This document shows, piece after piece, positions 8,616 to 15,696 of a stretch of DNA of 64,000 nucleotides (the stretch's first letter is position 1; each line of letters opens with the position of its first letter). Under the pieces are notes generated by a model that saw nothing but the letters and a program-made list of their open reading frames with translations, ran no database searches and was not told the origin of the DNA. Position numbers and translations under genes: made by a program. This stretch comes from an uncultured Clostridia bacterium (GTDB taxonomy: Bacteria > Bacillota > Clostridia > Oscillospirales > Ruminococcaceae): NCBI GenBank assembly GCA_947631575.1, contig CANRLW010000002.1, forward strand, positions 1 to 64,000, given 5' to 3'.

Positions 8616-8643
8616 CTCTTACCTCTTATCTCTTACTTCTATA
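8616..8643. repeat. Heptamer repeat tract (CTCTTAC-type)
   Basis: Four consecutive 7-base units, CTCTTAC CTCTTAT CTCTTAC TTCTATA, lie just upstream of the ABC transporter promoter. Related heptamer tracts occur at 15665-15695 and 21553-21587. Confidence 0.6.
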
Positions 8644-8672
8644 TTGACTTTTTTTACAAAGAGTATTATAAT
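8644..8672 (+). promoter_or_regulatory. Sigma-A promoter of the ABC exporter
   Basis: TTGACT, 17 bases, TATAAT on the plus strand, about 30 bases before the start codon. It is divergent from the promoter at 8497-8525. Confidence 0.75.
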
Positions 8673-8703
8673 TAAATTTAATGAAATGTGAGGAATGATT
8701 ATT

Positions 8704-10437
8704 ATGAAACAATCGCGGCTTATGAAAAGGTTTATGCCGTATTTTAAACCATACTGGAAAACTCTCGCGCTTGATCTTCTATGCGCGGCGCTTACTACGC
8801 TGTGTGAGATAGTTCTGCCTATGCTCGTGAGATATATAGCGCAAGTCGGAATTGACGATATTACAAAGCTGACTGTGGAGCTTATTCTAAAAGTCGCGGC
8901 AGTTTATCTTGTGCTTAGGATAATAGACGTTACGGCGCAGTATTTTATGTCAAACGTCGGTCATGTCATGGGCGCGAAAATTGAAACGGATATGCGTTCG
9001 GCTCTGTTCAGGCATATTGAAAAGCTGTCGTTCGGGTATTTTGCGGAAACAAAAGTAGGTCAGCTTATGGCGAGGATAACGAGCGACCTGTTTGACGTTA
9101 CGGAATTTGCTCACCACTGCCCCGAAGAATTTTTCATTGCGGGACTTAAAATAGTGGTTTCGTTTACTATACTCTGCACGATAAATGTTCCGCTCTCGCT
9201 GATTATTTTCGCAATAGTGCCGATAATGGCGATAGTCTGCGGAAAATTCAACCACAAGATGCGCGCTACATTTGCCAGGAACAGAAAGCAGGTAGGCGAA
9301 GTCAACGCTCAGGTCGAGGACAGCCTGCTTGGCATAAGGGTCGTAAAATCCTTTACGGGAGAACAGCGCGAGATAGAAAAGTTTGAGCGCGGAAACCGCG
9401 AATGGCTCGACATAAAGCGCGAGAACTACCGCTATATGGGAGCTTTCAACGCTACGACGAGAGCCTTTGACGGGCTTATGTACATTGCGGTCATTCTGGG
9501 CGGCGGGCTGTTTATGATGAACGGGCAGATAACGCCCGCGGATCTTATGGCGTACTTACTGTATGTTACTACGCTGCTTGCGACAATAAGAAGGATAGTT
9601 GAATTTACCGAGCAATTCCAGCGCGGAATGACGGGCATAGAGAGATTTTTTGAGGTAATGGACGTAGAGCCCGACATAAAAAATCCCGAAAACGCGAAAA
9701 AGCCCGAAAAGATAACGGGCAACATAACGTTTTCGGACGTCAGCTTTTCATACAAGGACGATCCCGATACGGCGATACTAAGCCACCTTGACCTTGACAT
9801 AAAGGCGGGGAGGTCGGTTGCGCTAGTAGGTCCATCGGGCGGCGGCAAGACTACTATCTGCAACCTTATCCCGCGGTTTTATGATGTGACGGCGGGGAGC
9901 GTGAAGATAGACGGGATAGATGTAAGAGAAATGGATCTTGACACCCTGCGCGGGAATATAGGGATAGTTCAGCAGGACGTTTATCTGTTTTCGGGGACGA
10001 TATTTGAGAACATCGCCTACGGACGACCAAACGCAACGGAAGAAGAAATAATTGAGGCGGCAAAAAAGGCGGGCGCGCATGAATTTATAATGTCAACTCC
10101 CAACGGCTATCAGACCTATGTCGGTGAGCGCGGAGTAAGGCTTTCGGGCGGGCAGAAACAAAGGCTGTCCATAGCGAGGGTATTTTTAAAAGACCCGCCG
10201 CTGCTTATTCTTGACGAGGCAACGAGCGCACTCGACAACCAGTCGGAGCATATCGTTCAGCAGTCGCTCGAAAGGCTCGCCGAGGGGAGAACGGTATTGA
10301 CCATAGCGCATAGGCTTACGACTATAAGAAATGCGGACAAGATAGTTGTTCTCACAGAAAACGGAATCTGCGAACAGGGAACGCATGAAGAGCTGCTCGA
10401 AAAGGGCGGGGTTTATGCGATGCTGTACAACATATAA
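8704..10437 (+). CDS. ABC exporter, fused membrane and ATPase domains (MsbA/LmrA type)
   Basis: 577 residues from the ATG at 8704, preferred over the track start at 8695 because the ribosome site (TGAGGA) ends one base before 8695 but nine before 8704. Six membrane helices span about 15-290. The nucleotide-binding domain has Walker A GPSGGGKTT, a Q-loop in VQQDVYLFSG, the signature LSGGQKQRLSIAR, Walker B LLILDEATSALD and the H-loop IAHRL. It is a half-transporter that should act as a homodimer, or as a heterodimer with a partner not in the window. Substrate (lipid, drug or peptide) is not predictable; there is no C39 peptidase domain. It stands alone with its own promoter and terminator. Confidence 0.9.
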   Translation: MKQSRLMKRFMPYFKPYWKTLALDLLCAALTTLCEIVLPMLVRYIAQVGIDDITKLTVELILKVAAVYLVLRIIDVTAQYFMSNVGHVMGAKIETDMRSALFRHIEKLSFGYFAETKVGQLMARITSDLFDVTEFAHHCPEEFFIAGLKIVVSFTILCTINVPLSLIIFAIVPIMAIVCGKFNHKMRATFARNRKQVGEVNAQVEDSLLGIRVVKSFTGEQREIEKFERGNREWLDIKRENYRYMGAFNATTRAFDGLMYIAVILGGGLFMMNGQITPADLMAYLLYVTTLLATIRRIVEFTEQFQRGMTGIERFFEVMDVEPDIKNPENAKKPEKITGNITFSDVSFSYKDDPDTAILSHLDLDIKAGRSVALVGPSGGGKTTICNLIPRFYDVTAGSVKIDGIDVREMDLDTLRGNIGIVQQDVYLFSGTIFENIAYGRPNATEEEIIEAAKKAGAHEFIMSTPNGYQTYVGERGVRLSGGQKQRLSIARVFLKDPPLLILDEATSALDNQSEHIVQQSLERLAEGRTVLTIAHRLTTIRNADKIVVLTENGICEQGTHEELLEKGGVYAMLYNI

Positions 10438-10460
10438 AAACGCAAAGCGAACTAAGTACG

Positions 10461-10498
10461 CAAGGGGGAAAACCTTTTGAAAAAGGTTTTCCCCCTTG
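10461..10498 (+). repeat. Long perfect palindrome (dispersed repeat, copy 1)
   Basis: CAAGGGGGAAAACCTTTT, two bases, then its exact 18-base complement. The sequence right after it (CCTCTTTCCAAAACTTTTACGTGC) resembles that following the palindrome at 15547-15584, so the repeated unit is larger than the hairpin. It may also help stop transcription of the ABC gene. Confidence 0.75.
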
Positions 10499-10523
10499 AC
10501 CCTCTTTCCAAAACTTTTACGTG

Positions 10524-10556
10524 CCGCCGCTGACGCGGCGGAGCAATCGTTTTTTA
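10524..10556 (+). terminator. Terminator of the ABC exporter gene
   Basis: CCGCCGC, TGAC loop, GCGGCGG hairpin, with a run of six T eight bases downstream, about 90 bases past the stop codon. Confidence 0.6.
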
Positions 10557-10579
10557 TCCTCCCAAACGCTCATACATAG

Positions 10580-10620
10580 ATGATTTATACATTCCATTGT
10601 CGTTCTGCCAGATCCCTCTG
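10580..10620 (-). pseudogene. Eroded copy of the 3' end of the SUKH-3-like gene
   Basis: This 41-base stretch is nearly identical to 10768-10812 inside the neighbouring SUKH-like gene. Translated on the minus strand it keeps GRTTMECINHL exactly, but a 5-base deletion just before it breaks the frame and nothing recognisable remains on either side. It is best explained as the remnant of a tandem duplicate. Confidence 0.6.
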
Positions 10621-10677
10621 AATGAGAGAGAATACTGCTAAATGTGTTTACAATTTTCGCAAGGGAGAGCATAAATT

Positions 10678-11565
10678 TTATATATCTGATTGTGTTTGGT
10701 CGTGTTTTATAGGATCATTATTAAATTCATCTATATCAAAAAGCCAACCATAAGAATTTTTAACCAAATGATTTATACATTCCATTGTAGTTCTTCCTAA
10801 AGGGATCCCTCTTGCTTTGAGGATACCGTTTGGATCAATATAACAGGGAAAATCCATTGTGTTGACAACTGTTAACGGATATTCGCTGTGGTTATGCGTA
10901 TCCATATCGGTTTTAAACTCCGAATTGTATATCGGCATATTCTCTAATATCTCATTAAGTGATAAGAAACGACACCTTTCAGAATACGGATTCACTGTTA
11001 TCCCGCTAAATTCCCTTATAAAATTCAGTTGTGCATTTGAAAGAACAATATTTCTCCTATACAGCTCGTTAGAAAATGCTGTAACATCAACACATCGTCC
11101 CTCATACCACCCGGCTTTCCTTAGAACTGTGTAAACGCTTTCTTTAATTATAGGATGAAAATCGAATTCTACCGAAAGCAAGAAATCAAAGAATTCTTCC
11201 TCGTTTCTTGCTATCAATTCATGTTTGTAATCGTAGAATTTTCCGTCTGATGACATATATATCGTTTTAATTATGCCGGCAAGCCCTGCTATATACCCGT
11301 TATAAAATACTGTTTTGTTAATATCCGTCCAAAATTCGGCTGAATCAAAACTCGGTCCCACCACAAATTCCAAAACGTCATCAGATTTGTTTTCAGGTCT
11401 TTTGAACACAGCATTGCCGATCCATTTTGAAAATTCAATTATTGCATTGATATCCGTGTCATTTTCATTGCATTTATCACTGATAACGCTTTCGACATTA
11501 TCGTCTCTTGATTTAAAAGACTGCAAATATTTTTGAGCTGACTTTAAAAAGTCTTGTCTTGTCAT
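10678..11565 (-). CDS. SUKH-3-like protein (candidate toxin-immunity protein)
   Basis: 295 residues, cytoplasmic. The central segment about 145-215 has the order expected of SUKH-3 proteins: a helix (ESVYTVLRKAGWYEGRCVDV), the AGWxxGR motif, then a helix and LNFIREFSGITVNP. SUKH proteins commonly neutralise polymorphic toxins; no toxin gene is adjacent. The N-terminal 140 residues are unassigned. The coding sequence is visibly more A+T-rich than its neighbours, and a broken copy of its 3' end lies 60 bases downstream; both suit an acquired accessory gene. Ribosome site TTAGGAGAATACC. Function as immunity protein is an inference. Confidence 0.6.
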   Translation of the reverse strand: MTRQDFLKSAQKYLQSFKSRDDNVESVISDKCNENDTDINAIIEFSKWIGNAVFKRPENKSDDVLEFVVGPSFDSAEFWTDINKTVFYNGYIAGLAGIIKTIYMSSDGKFYDYKHELIARNEEEFFDFLLSVEFDFHPIIKESVYTVLRKAGWYEGRCVDVTAFSNELYRRNIVLSNAQLNFIREFSGITVNPYSERCRFLSLNEILENMPIYNSEFKTDMDTHNHSEYPLTVVNTMDFPCYIDPNGILKARGIPLGRTTMECINHLVKNSYGWLFDIDEFNNDPIKHDQTQSDI

Positions 11566-11602
11566 GGTATTCTCCTAACTCAAAATTTGCTTTGATCAAT
11601 AC

Positions 11603-11632
11603 AACAAAGACCGCAAATCTGCGGTCTTTGTT
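11603..11632 (-). terminator. Terminator of the oxidoreductase operon
   Basis: A perfect 13-bp stem AACAAAGACCGCA/TGCGGTCTTTGTT with an AATC loop, eight bases past the gamma-subunit stop. The T-rich arm serves the minus strand. Confidence 0.75.
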
Positions 11633-11639
11633 AGAATGA

Positions 11640-12170
11640 TCATTCGTTCATACCAAGCTCTATTGCTTTAAAATTGTTTTTTATGAGCTTTTCTTTTGTC
11701 GGCGGCACTACTTTTTCTATCGCCTTTTTCACGGTATCGAGCGTGAAAATTTTTGTTTCCTTTATTATCTTTCCGAGAAGTATCATGTTTGAACCGCCCT
11801 GAAGTCCGTTTTCGTTTGCCATTGAGGTTGACGGGAGATAGTAGCACGAAATGTCTTTTCTTTCGCATTTCGACTCGACGAGCGAGCTGTCAATAAACGC
11901 AAAGCCGTTCGGCTTTACGGCGTTTATGAACTTGTCAAACGAGGGCTGGTTCATTGCTACAAGTATATCGGGAGCAGTGACCAGCGGCGAGCCTATAGGC
12001 TCATCGGAAACGCAGACCGAACAGTTTGCCGTGCCGCCGCGCATTTCGGGTCCGTATGACGGGAGCCACGACAATTCTTTTCCGTCTGTCAGCGCGCAAT
12101 AAGCAAGGATCTTTCCTGCGAAAAGAACTCCCTGTCCGCCAAATCCCGCAAGCAGAATTTCAGTCGTCAT
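11640..12170 (-). CDS. 2-oxoacid:ferredoxin oxidoreductase, gamma subunit
   Basis: 176 residues. Starts with the family motif LLAGFGGQGVLFAGKILA and continues with PSYGPEMRGGTANCSV, both diagnostic of the gamma chain of KOR/VOR/IOR enzymes. The complex oxidatively decarboxylates a 2-oxoacid to an acyl-CoA and passes electrons to ferredoxin; the gamma chain helps bind CoA. The ATG overlaps the beta-subunit stop by four bases (ATGA), so translation is probably coupled. Last gene of the operon. Confidence 0.9.
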   Translation of the reverse strand: MTTEILLAGFGGQGVLFAGKILAYCALTDGKELSWLPSYGPEMRGGTANCSVCVSDEPIGSPLVTAPDILVAMNQPSFDKFINAVKPNGFAFIDSSLVESKCERKDISCYYLPSTSMANENGLQGGSNMILLGKIIKETKIFTLDTVKKAIEKVVPPTKEKLIKNNFKAIELGMNE

Positions 12171-12919
12171 TTCGTTTCCTCCCCCGTTATGTCCTTGTAT
12201 ACTCCGAGCGGATAGTACGGTATCATTTCGTCCTGCAACCGCTTTATTGCCTCAAGCGGCGTTAAACCCCAGTTTGTCGGGCAGGTCGAAAGCACCTCTA
12301 TTATTGAAAAGCCGCGCTTTTCCTTTTCATTTTCAAACGCTTTTCTTATCGCCTTTTTCGCCTCGCGGATATGCGGAACGCTGTCCACCGAAACCCTCTG
12401 CGCGAGAGCCACGCCGTCGAGCGTTGAAAGCATTTCGCACATTCTGACGGGATAGCCCGCTGTCTTTACGTCGCGCCCGTAGGGGGTTGTCTGCGTTATT
12501 TGTCCGGGAATTGTCGTGGGCGCCATCTGACCGCCTGTCATTCCGTAGATGGTATTGTTTATGAAAACAACGACGATGTTTTCGCCTCTTGCGGCGCTGT
12601 GTACGGTCTCGCACGTTCCTATAGCCGCAAGGTCGCCGTCGCCCTGATAGGTGAACACCGTCTTTTCGGGGTTTGCGCGCTTTACTCCCGTTGCAACTGC
12701 GGGAGCGCGTCCGTGCGGCGCCTCTATAACGTCGCAGCCGAAATAATCATACGCCATGACCGAACAACCGACGGGAACTACTCCCACGGTGTCGCCCTCT
12801 AAACCCATTTCGTCAATGACCTCGCAGATTATCCTGTGGACAATTCCATGTGTACAGCCGGGACAATAGTGCGTCGGAACATCAAGCAGCGATTTCGGAC
12901 GTTCAAATACGACTGCCAT
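12167..12919 (-). CDS. 2-oxoacid:ferredoxin oxidoreductase, beta (thiamine diphosphate) subunit
   Basis: 250 residues. The thiamine diphosphate and Mg2+ site is visible as YQGDGDLAAIGTCETVHSAARG followed by FINNTIYGMTGGQ. An N-terminal CPGCTHG motif (CxxC) is also typical of this chain. It carries the cofactor that cleaves the 2-oxoacid, and works with the alpha chain. Its ATG overlaps the alpha stop (TAATG), and its stop overlaps the gamma start. Subunit identity is secure; the substrate is not. Confidence 0.92.
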   Translation of the reverse strand: MAVVFERPKSLLDVPTHYCPGCTHGIVHRIICEVIDEMGLEGDTVGVVPVGCSVMAYDYFGCDVIEAPHGRAPAVATGVKRANPEKTVFTYQGDGDLAAIGTCETVHSAARGENIVVVFINNTIYGMTGGQMAPTTIPGQITQTTPYGRDVKTAGYPVRMCEMLSTLDGVALAQRVSVDSVPHIREAKKAIRKAFENEKEKRGFSIIEVLSTCPTNWGLTPLEAIKRLQDEMIPYYPLGVYKDITGEETK

Positions 12920-13989
12920 TACAGCTCACCTCCAAGCGTTTTTATCTTTTCAAGCACGTCTGCGGGGACAGGTATCGCGCCGCCTGTCCTGCCGTAGAAA
13001 TGTACGGGCTTTGAACAGTTTATCGCAAGCTTTACATCATCTATCATCTGCCCCATGGACATCTCCACATCGAGCAGGCACTTTGCCGTTTTTGCCGCCT
13101 CGTTCAACTCGTTTACGGGGAAAGGATAGAGCGTTTTCGGGCGGAACAGTCCTGCTTTTATGCCTATCTTTCTCGCCATATTTACGGCGGTCTTTGCCAC
13201 CCTTGCTGACGCTCCGTATGCGCACAGCAGAATGTCGCAGTCCTCCGTAAGATACAGCTCCGCGTCAGTTTCGTTTGCTTTTACGGTTTCATAGCGTTTA
13301 AAGCGCTCAACTACGAGCTTTTCAAGGTCGTCGGGCTGTAAGTAAAGTGAATTTATAATGTGATGAGGGCGCTTGAATTTATGTCCGTCAGCCGCCCAGC
13401 CGCTTTTGTCGCACTTGCTTTTTGACGGCTCGGGGAGCGAAACCGGCTCCATCATCTGCCCTAAAAGCCCGTCGGCTAGGAGCATTGCGGGCATACGGTA
13501 TTTCTCGGCGGTATCAAAAGCCTTTGGCACCATGTCCACCATTTCCTGGACAGACGCGGGCGCAAACACGAGAATATGAAAATCTCCGTGACCCATTGCC
13601 CTTGTAGCCTGCCAATAATCCGCCTGAGAGGGCTGTATTCCGCCAAGTCCCGGTCCGCCGCGCTGAACATTGACAATAAGCGCGGGTACGTCAGACGCGG
13701 CAAGGTATGAGATACCCTCGGACTTAAGCGAAATTCCGGGAGATGAAGAAGAGGTCATCGCTCTTACGCCCGTTGACGCCGCTCCCAGCACCATATTTAT
13801 CGCCGCTATCTCGCTCTCTGCCTGCAAGAAAACGCCGTTTACCTTTGGCATACGCTTTGCCATATATGCCGCAAGCTCGGTCTGAGGGGTTATGGGATAG
13901 CCGAAAAAGCACTTGCAGTCTGCGCGTATTGCCGATTCGGCAAGCGCCTCGTTCCCTTTCATAAGGTTTCTTTCAATTTTTTCCAACAT
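12919..13989 (-). CDS. vorB: 2-oxoacid:ferredoxin oxidoreductase, alpha subunit (VorB-like)
   Basis: About 356 residues from the ATG at 13989, five bases after GAGG; the track uses a GTG two codons earlier, and a later ATG (MKGNEAL) is where many homologues begin. Motifs are GNEALAESAIRADCKCFFGYPITPQTE near the start (quoted in part), MTSSSSPGISL and VNVQRGGPGLGG, characteristic of the pyrimidine-binding chain. Length about 350 with a separate small ferredoxin chain is the four-subunit layout of VOR (branched-chain 2-oxoacid) and 2-oxoglutarate enzymes. VOR-type is favoured by recollection of VorB sequences; KOR remains possible. Confidence 0.8.
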   Translation of the reverse strand: MLEKIERNLMKGNEALAESAIRADCKCFFGYPITPQTELAAYMAKRMPKVNGVFLQAESEIAAINMVLGAASTGVRAMTSSSSPGISLKSEGISYLAASDVPALIVNVQRGGPGLGGIQPSQADYWQATRAMGHGDFHILVFAPASVQEMVDMVPKAFDTAEKYRMPAMLLADGLLGQMMEPVSLPEPSKSKCDKSGWAADGHKFKRPHHIINSLYLQPDDLEKLVVERFKRYETVKANETDAELYLTEDCDILLCAYGASARVAKTAVNMARKIGIKAGLFRPKTLYPFPVNELNEAAKTAKCLLDVEMSMGQMIDDVKLAINCSKPVHFYGRTGGAIPVPADVLEKIKTLGGEL

Positions 13990-13996
13990 CTCCACC

Positions 13997-14203
13997 TCAT
14001 TTCTCTACAACTACTGCACAATCGGGACACATTGTCGCGCACATTGCGCAGCCTATGCATTTTTCCTCGTCAGTACATACCGCGTAGAAATATCCCTTTT
14101 TGTTGCACTTTTCATTCTGAAGTGCCACAATGCCCTTGGGACAAGCCGCCGTACACAAGCCGCAGCCCTTGCAGCGCTCGGTTATTACCGTTATTTTTGC
14201 CAT
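13997..14203 (-). CDS. 2[4Fe-4S] ferredoxin, delta subunit of the oxidoreductase
   Basis: 68 residues with two cluster motifs: CKGCGLCTAACP and CIGCAMCATMCP, eight cysteines in CxxCxxCxxxCP pattern. It carries electrons from the thiamine site to an external ferredoxin. It sits directly upstream of the alpha gene, with the alpha start inside its last few bases' vicinity, consistent with coupled expression. Confidence 0.92.
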   Translation of the reverse strand: MAKITVITERCKGCGLCTAACPKGIVALQNEKCNKKGYFYAVCTDEEKCIGCAMCATMCPDCAVVVEK

Positions 14204-14228
14204 ACTGTTTCCTCCGCATTTTTCTTTT

Positions 14229-14873
14229 TTACTGCTCCCATACGGGTCTTACATAAACCTTTATCGGCAGCACATTTTCAATCTCTATCTTACCGCAAAG
14301 CTCTTCGGGGCAAGTTGTATACTTTATAGGCAGCCCCGCTTTTTCGGAAATTTCCCTTGCAAATTCCTGCGAATTTATGATAATATTGACTGTTGTTTCC
14401 GAGCCCAGATTTGTGTTGTTTACTATCGCGGTATGTTTCATACGAGAGGCGCTTTCTATTTCGTACATGAGCTTAATTGCCTCGTCGGGCGACTGTGTGA
14501 GGTATCTGCGCTCGTTTATCACATACAACATTTCAACATCACTTCGGGCGTTCAATTCTTCCGAGAATCTTCCGAGCGCGAATGCTCCCGCGTCATCGCC
14601 GCCGACGTCAACTATAAGGTACTCGTACTTATCCGCAAGCCTTGAAAGATCAAACTGCAACGACGGAACATCAAGATTTGAATTAGCGAAATCGGGAGCG
14701 ACAAGGGTTATTCCCGATTTTTCAAAAAGCTCTTTAAAGTCCGCCGCTCTGAAATAGGGGTTTACAATATCAAGGTCGGCTACCGCGCAATTCCCCCGCA
14801 TAATAGCTAAATTTACCGCGAGGTTTGTTTTTCCGCTGCCGTAATGTCCGGTAATAATTGTAATTTTCTTCAA
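14229..14873 (-). CDS. P-loop ATPase of the MinD/ParA superfamily, oxidoreductase-linked
   Basis: About 214 residues from a TTG at 14873. Walker A is TGHYGSGKTNLAVNLA; ADLDIVNPYFR and LIVDVGGDDAG follow as switch and Walker B-like motifs. The promoter at 14910-14938 predicts a transcript start close to 14903, the track ATG, which would be leaderless; the TTG is preceded by GGGGGTGAGG and fits better. Such ATPases often lie beside KOR/VOR operons and may help cluster insertion, but that role is not shown. First gene of the operon. Confidence 0.7.
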   Translation of the reverse strand: MKKITIITGHYGSGKTNLAVNLAIMRGNCAVADLDIVNPYFRAADFKELFEKSGITLVAPDFANSNLDVPSLQFDLSRLADKYEYLIVDVGGDDAGAFALGRFSEELNARSDVEMLYVINERRYLTQSPDEAIKLMYEIESASRMKHTAIVNNTNLGSETTVNIIINSQEFAREISEKAGLPIKYTTCPEELCGKIEIENVLPIKVYVRPVWEQ

Positions 14874-14909
14874 CGCCTCACCCCCGTTTTTCGTAAACTG
14901 CATAATAAC

Positions 14910-14938
14910 ATTTTACAACAATTGACCGAAGTTGTCAA
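14910..14938 (-). promoter_or_regulatory. Sigma-A promoter of the oxidoreductase operon
   Basis: Minus strand TTGACA, 17 bases, TAAAAT. Its position decides the start codon of the first gene (see that entry). Confidence 0.7.
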
Positions 14939-14974
14939 CAGCTATCTTACTTTTTTATCTGCTTTTCACAAAAC

Positions 14975-15003
14975 TTGACAAAGACGTTTTAATATGTTAA
15001 GAT
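14975..15003 (+). promoter_or_regulatory. Sigma-A promoter of the small orphan gene
   Basis: TTGACA, 17 bases, TAAGAT on the plus strand, about 20 bases before the first possible start codon. Confidence 0.65.
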
Positions 15004-15023
15004 TACAATAAGGAGGAATGAGC

Positions 15024-15269
15024 ATGAGTAAAAATTTAAAATTCGGTGAAATAAGAGAATACATTTCGCGCGTTGACGGCATTTCTATCTGCATAAAGGA
15101 AACGCTGAACTATGAGCTTTACAACTTCATATCCGAAGTTCCTGAAAAATACGACGGCTATTATCTTTACGGCATAGGGGCGCTTAACGAGCCGTTTGAA
15201 AACAGCGGCTATAAAACTCATCTCGCGCTCGAAATAATGCTTTCGGAAAAGCCGAGGGTTGAGGACTAA
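15024..15269 (+). CDS. Small conserved-looking protein of unknown function
   Basis: 81 residues from the ATG at 15024 (AGGAGG seven bases upstream; the track ATG at 15018 is only one base from that site). The sequence MSKNLKFGEIREYISRVDGI has no cysteines forming metal sites, no signal peptide and no membrane helix; it is acidic at the C-terminus (EKPRVED). It has its own good promoter and ribosome site, so it is very probably expressed. I do not recognise the family. Confidence 0.6.
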   Translation: MSKNLKFGEIREYISRVDGISICIKETLNYELYNFISEVPEKYDGYYLYGIGALNEPFENSGYKTHLALEIMLSEKPRVED

Positions 15270-15431
15270 ACGTAATAGCAAAGCTTTTTTATTTGTTGCT
15301 TTAGTTCAAACGCACACGCCCACAACAAGTTTCTCTCAATTATCACTTTTGGATAATCTTAACGAACTTCTTTCCCGCTCCATTGTAAATGCACATTAAA
15401 GGCTGTTCCACGCCCGAAACATCTCTATAAA

Positions 15432-15584
15432 ATTGCCGTTTTAAAGCACGGCTTTGAAACGGCAATGTGGGGAAAACTCTTGTTTTCCCCACATCCCCAG
15501 ATTCAATGCCGAAGGCATTTAATCTGATGCGCTTGCTTACGCGTTATTGAGGGAAAACTTTTTTGAAAAAAAGTTTTCCCTCAA
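15432..15584. repeat. Cluster of four palindromes (dispersed repeat region, copy 2)
   Basis: Within this gene-free stretch are four hairpins in a row: ATTGCCGTTT..AAACGGCAAT (15432-15466), TGTGGGGAAAAC/GTTTTCCCCACA (15466-15493), CAGATT-AATGCC/GGCATT-AATCTG (15498-15526) and TTGAGGGAAAACTTTTT/AAAAAGTTTTCCCTCAA (15547-15584). The last one, with CTCCCTTTTCAAAAAACTTTCGTGC after it, matches the unit at 10461. The rest of 15270-15431 shows nothing I can name. Confidence 0.65.
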
Positions 15585-15664
15585 ACTCCCTTTTCAAAAA
15601 ACTTTCGTGCACCCGTCCATATGGCGGTTTGAACGGAAAAGTGGTCCGCCGCTCAGAACAGTTT

Positions 15665-15695
15665 CCAGCCTCCAGCCTCTAATCTCTAGCCTCTA
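15665..15695. repeat. Heptamer repeat tract
   Basis: CCAGCCT CCAGCCT CTAATCT CTAGCCT CTA, a 7-base periodic tract that abuts the stop of the first CapA-like gene. Its complement (TAGAGGC units) is the same motif as the tract at 21553-21587. Confidence 0.65.
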
Positions 15696-15696
15696 T

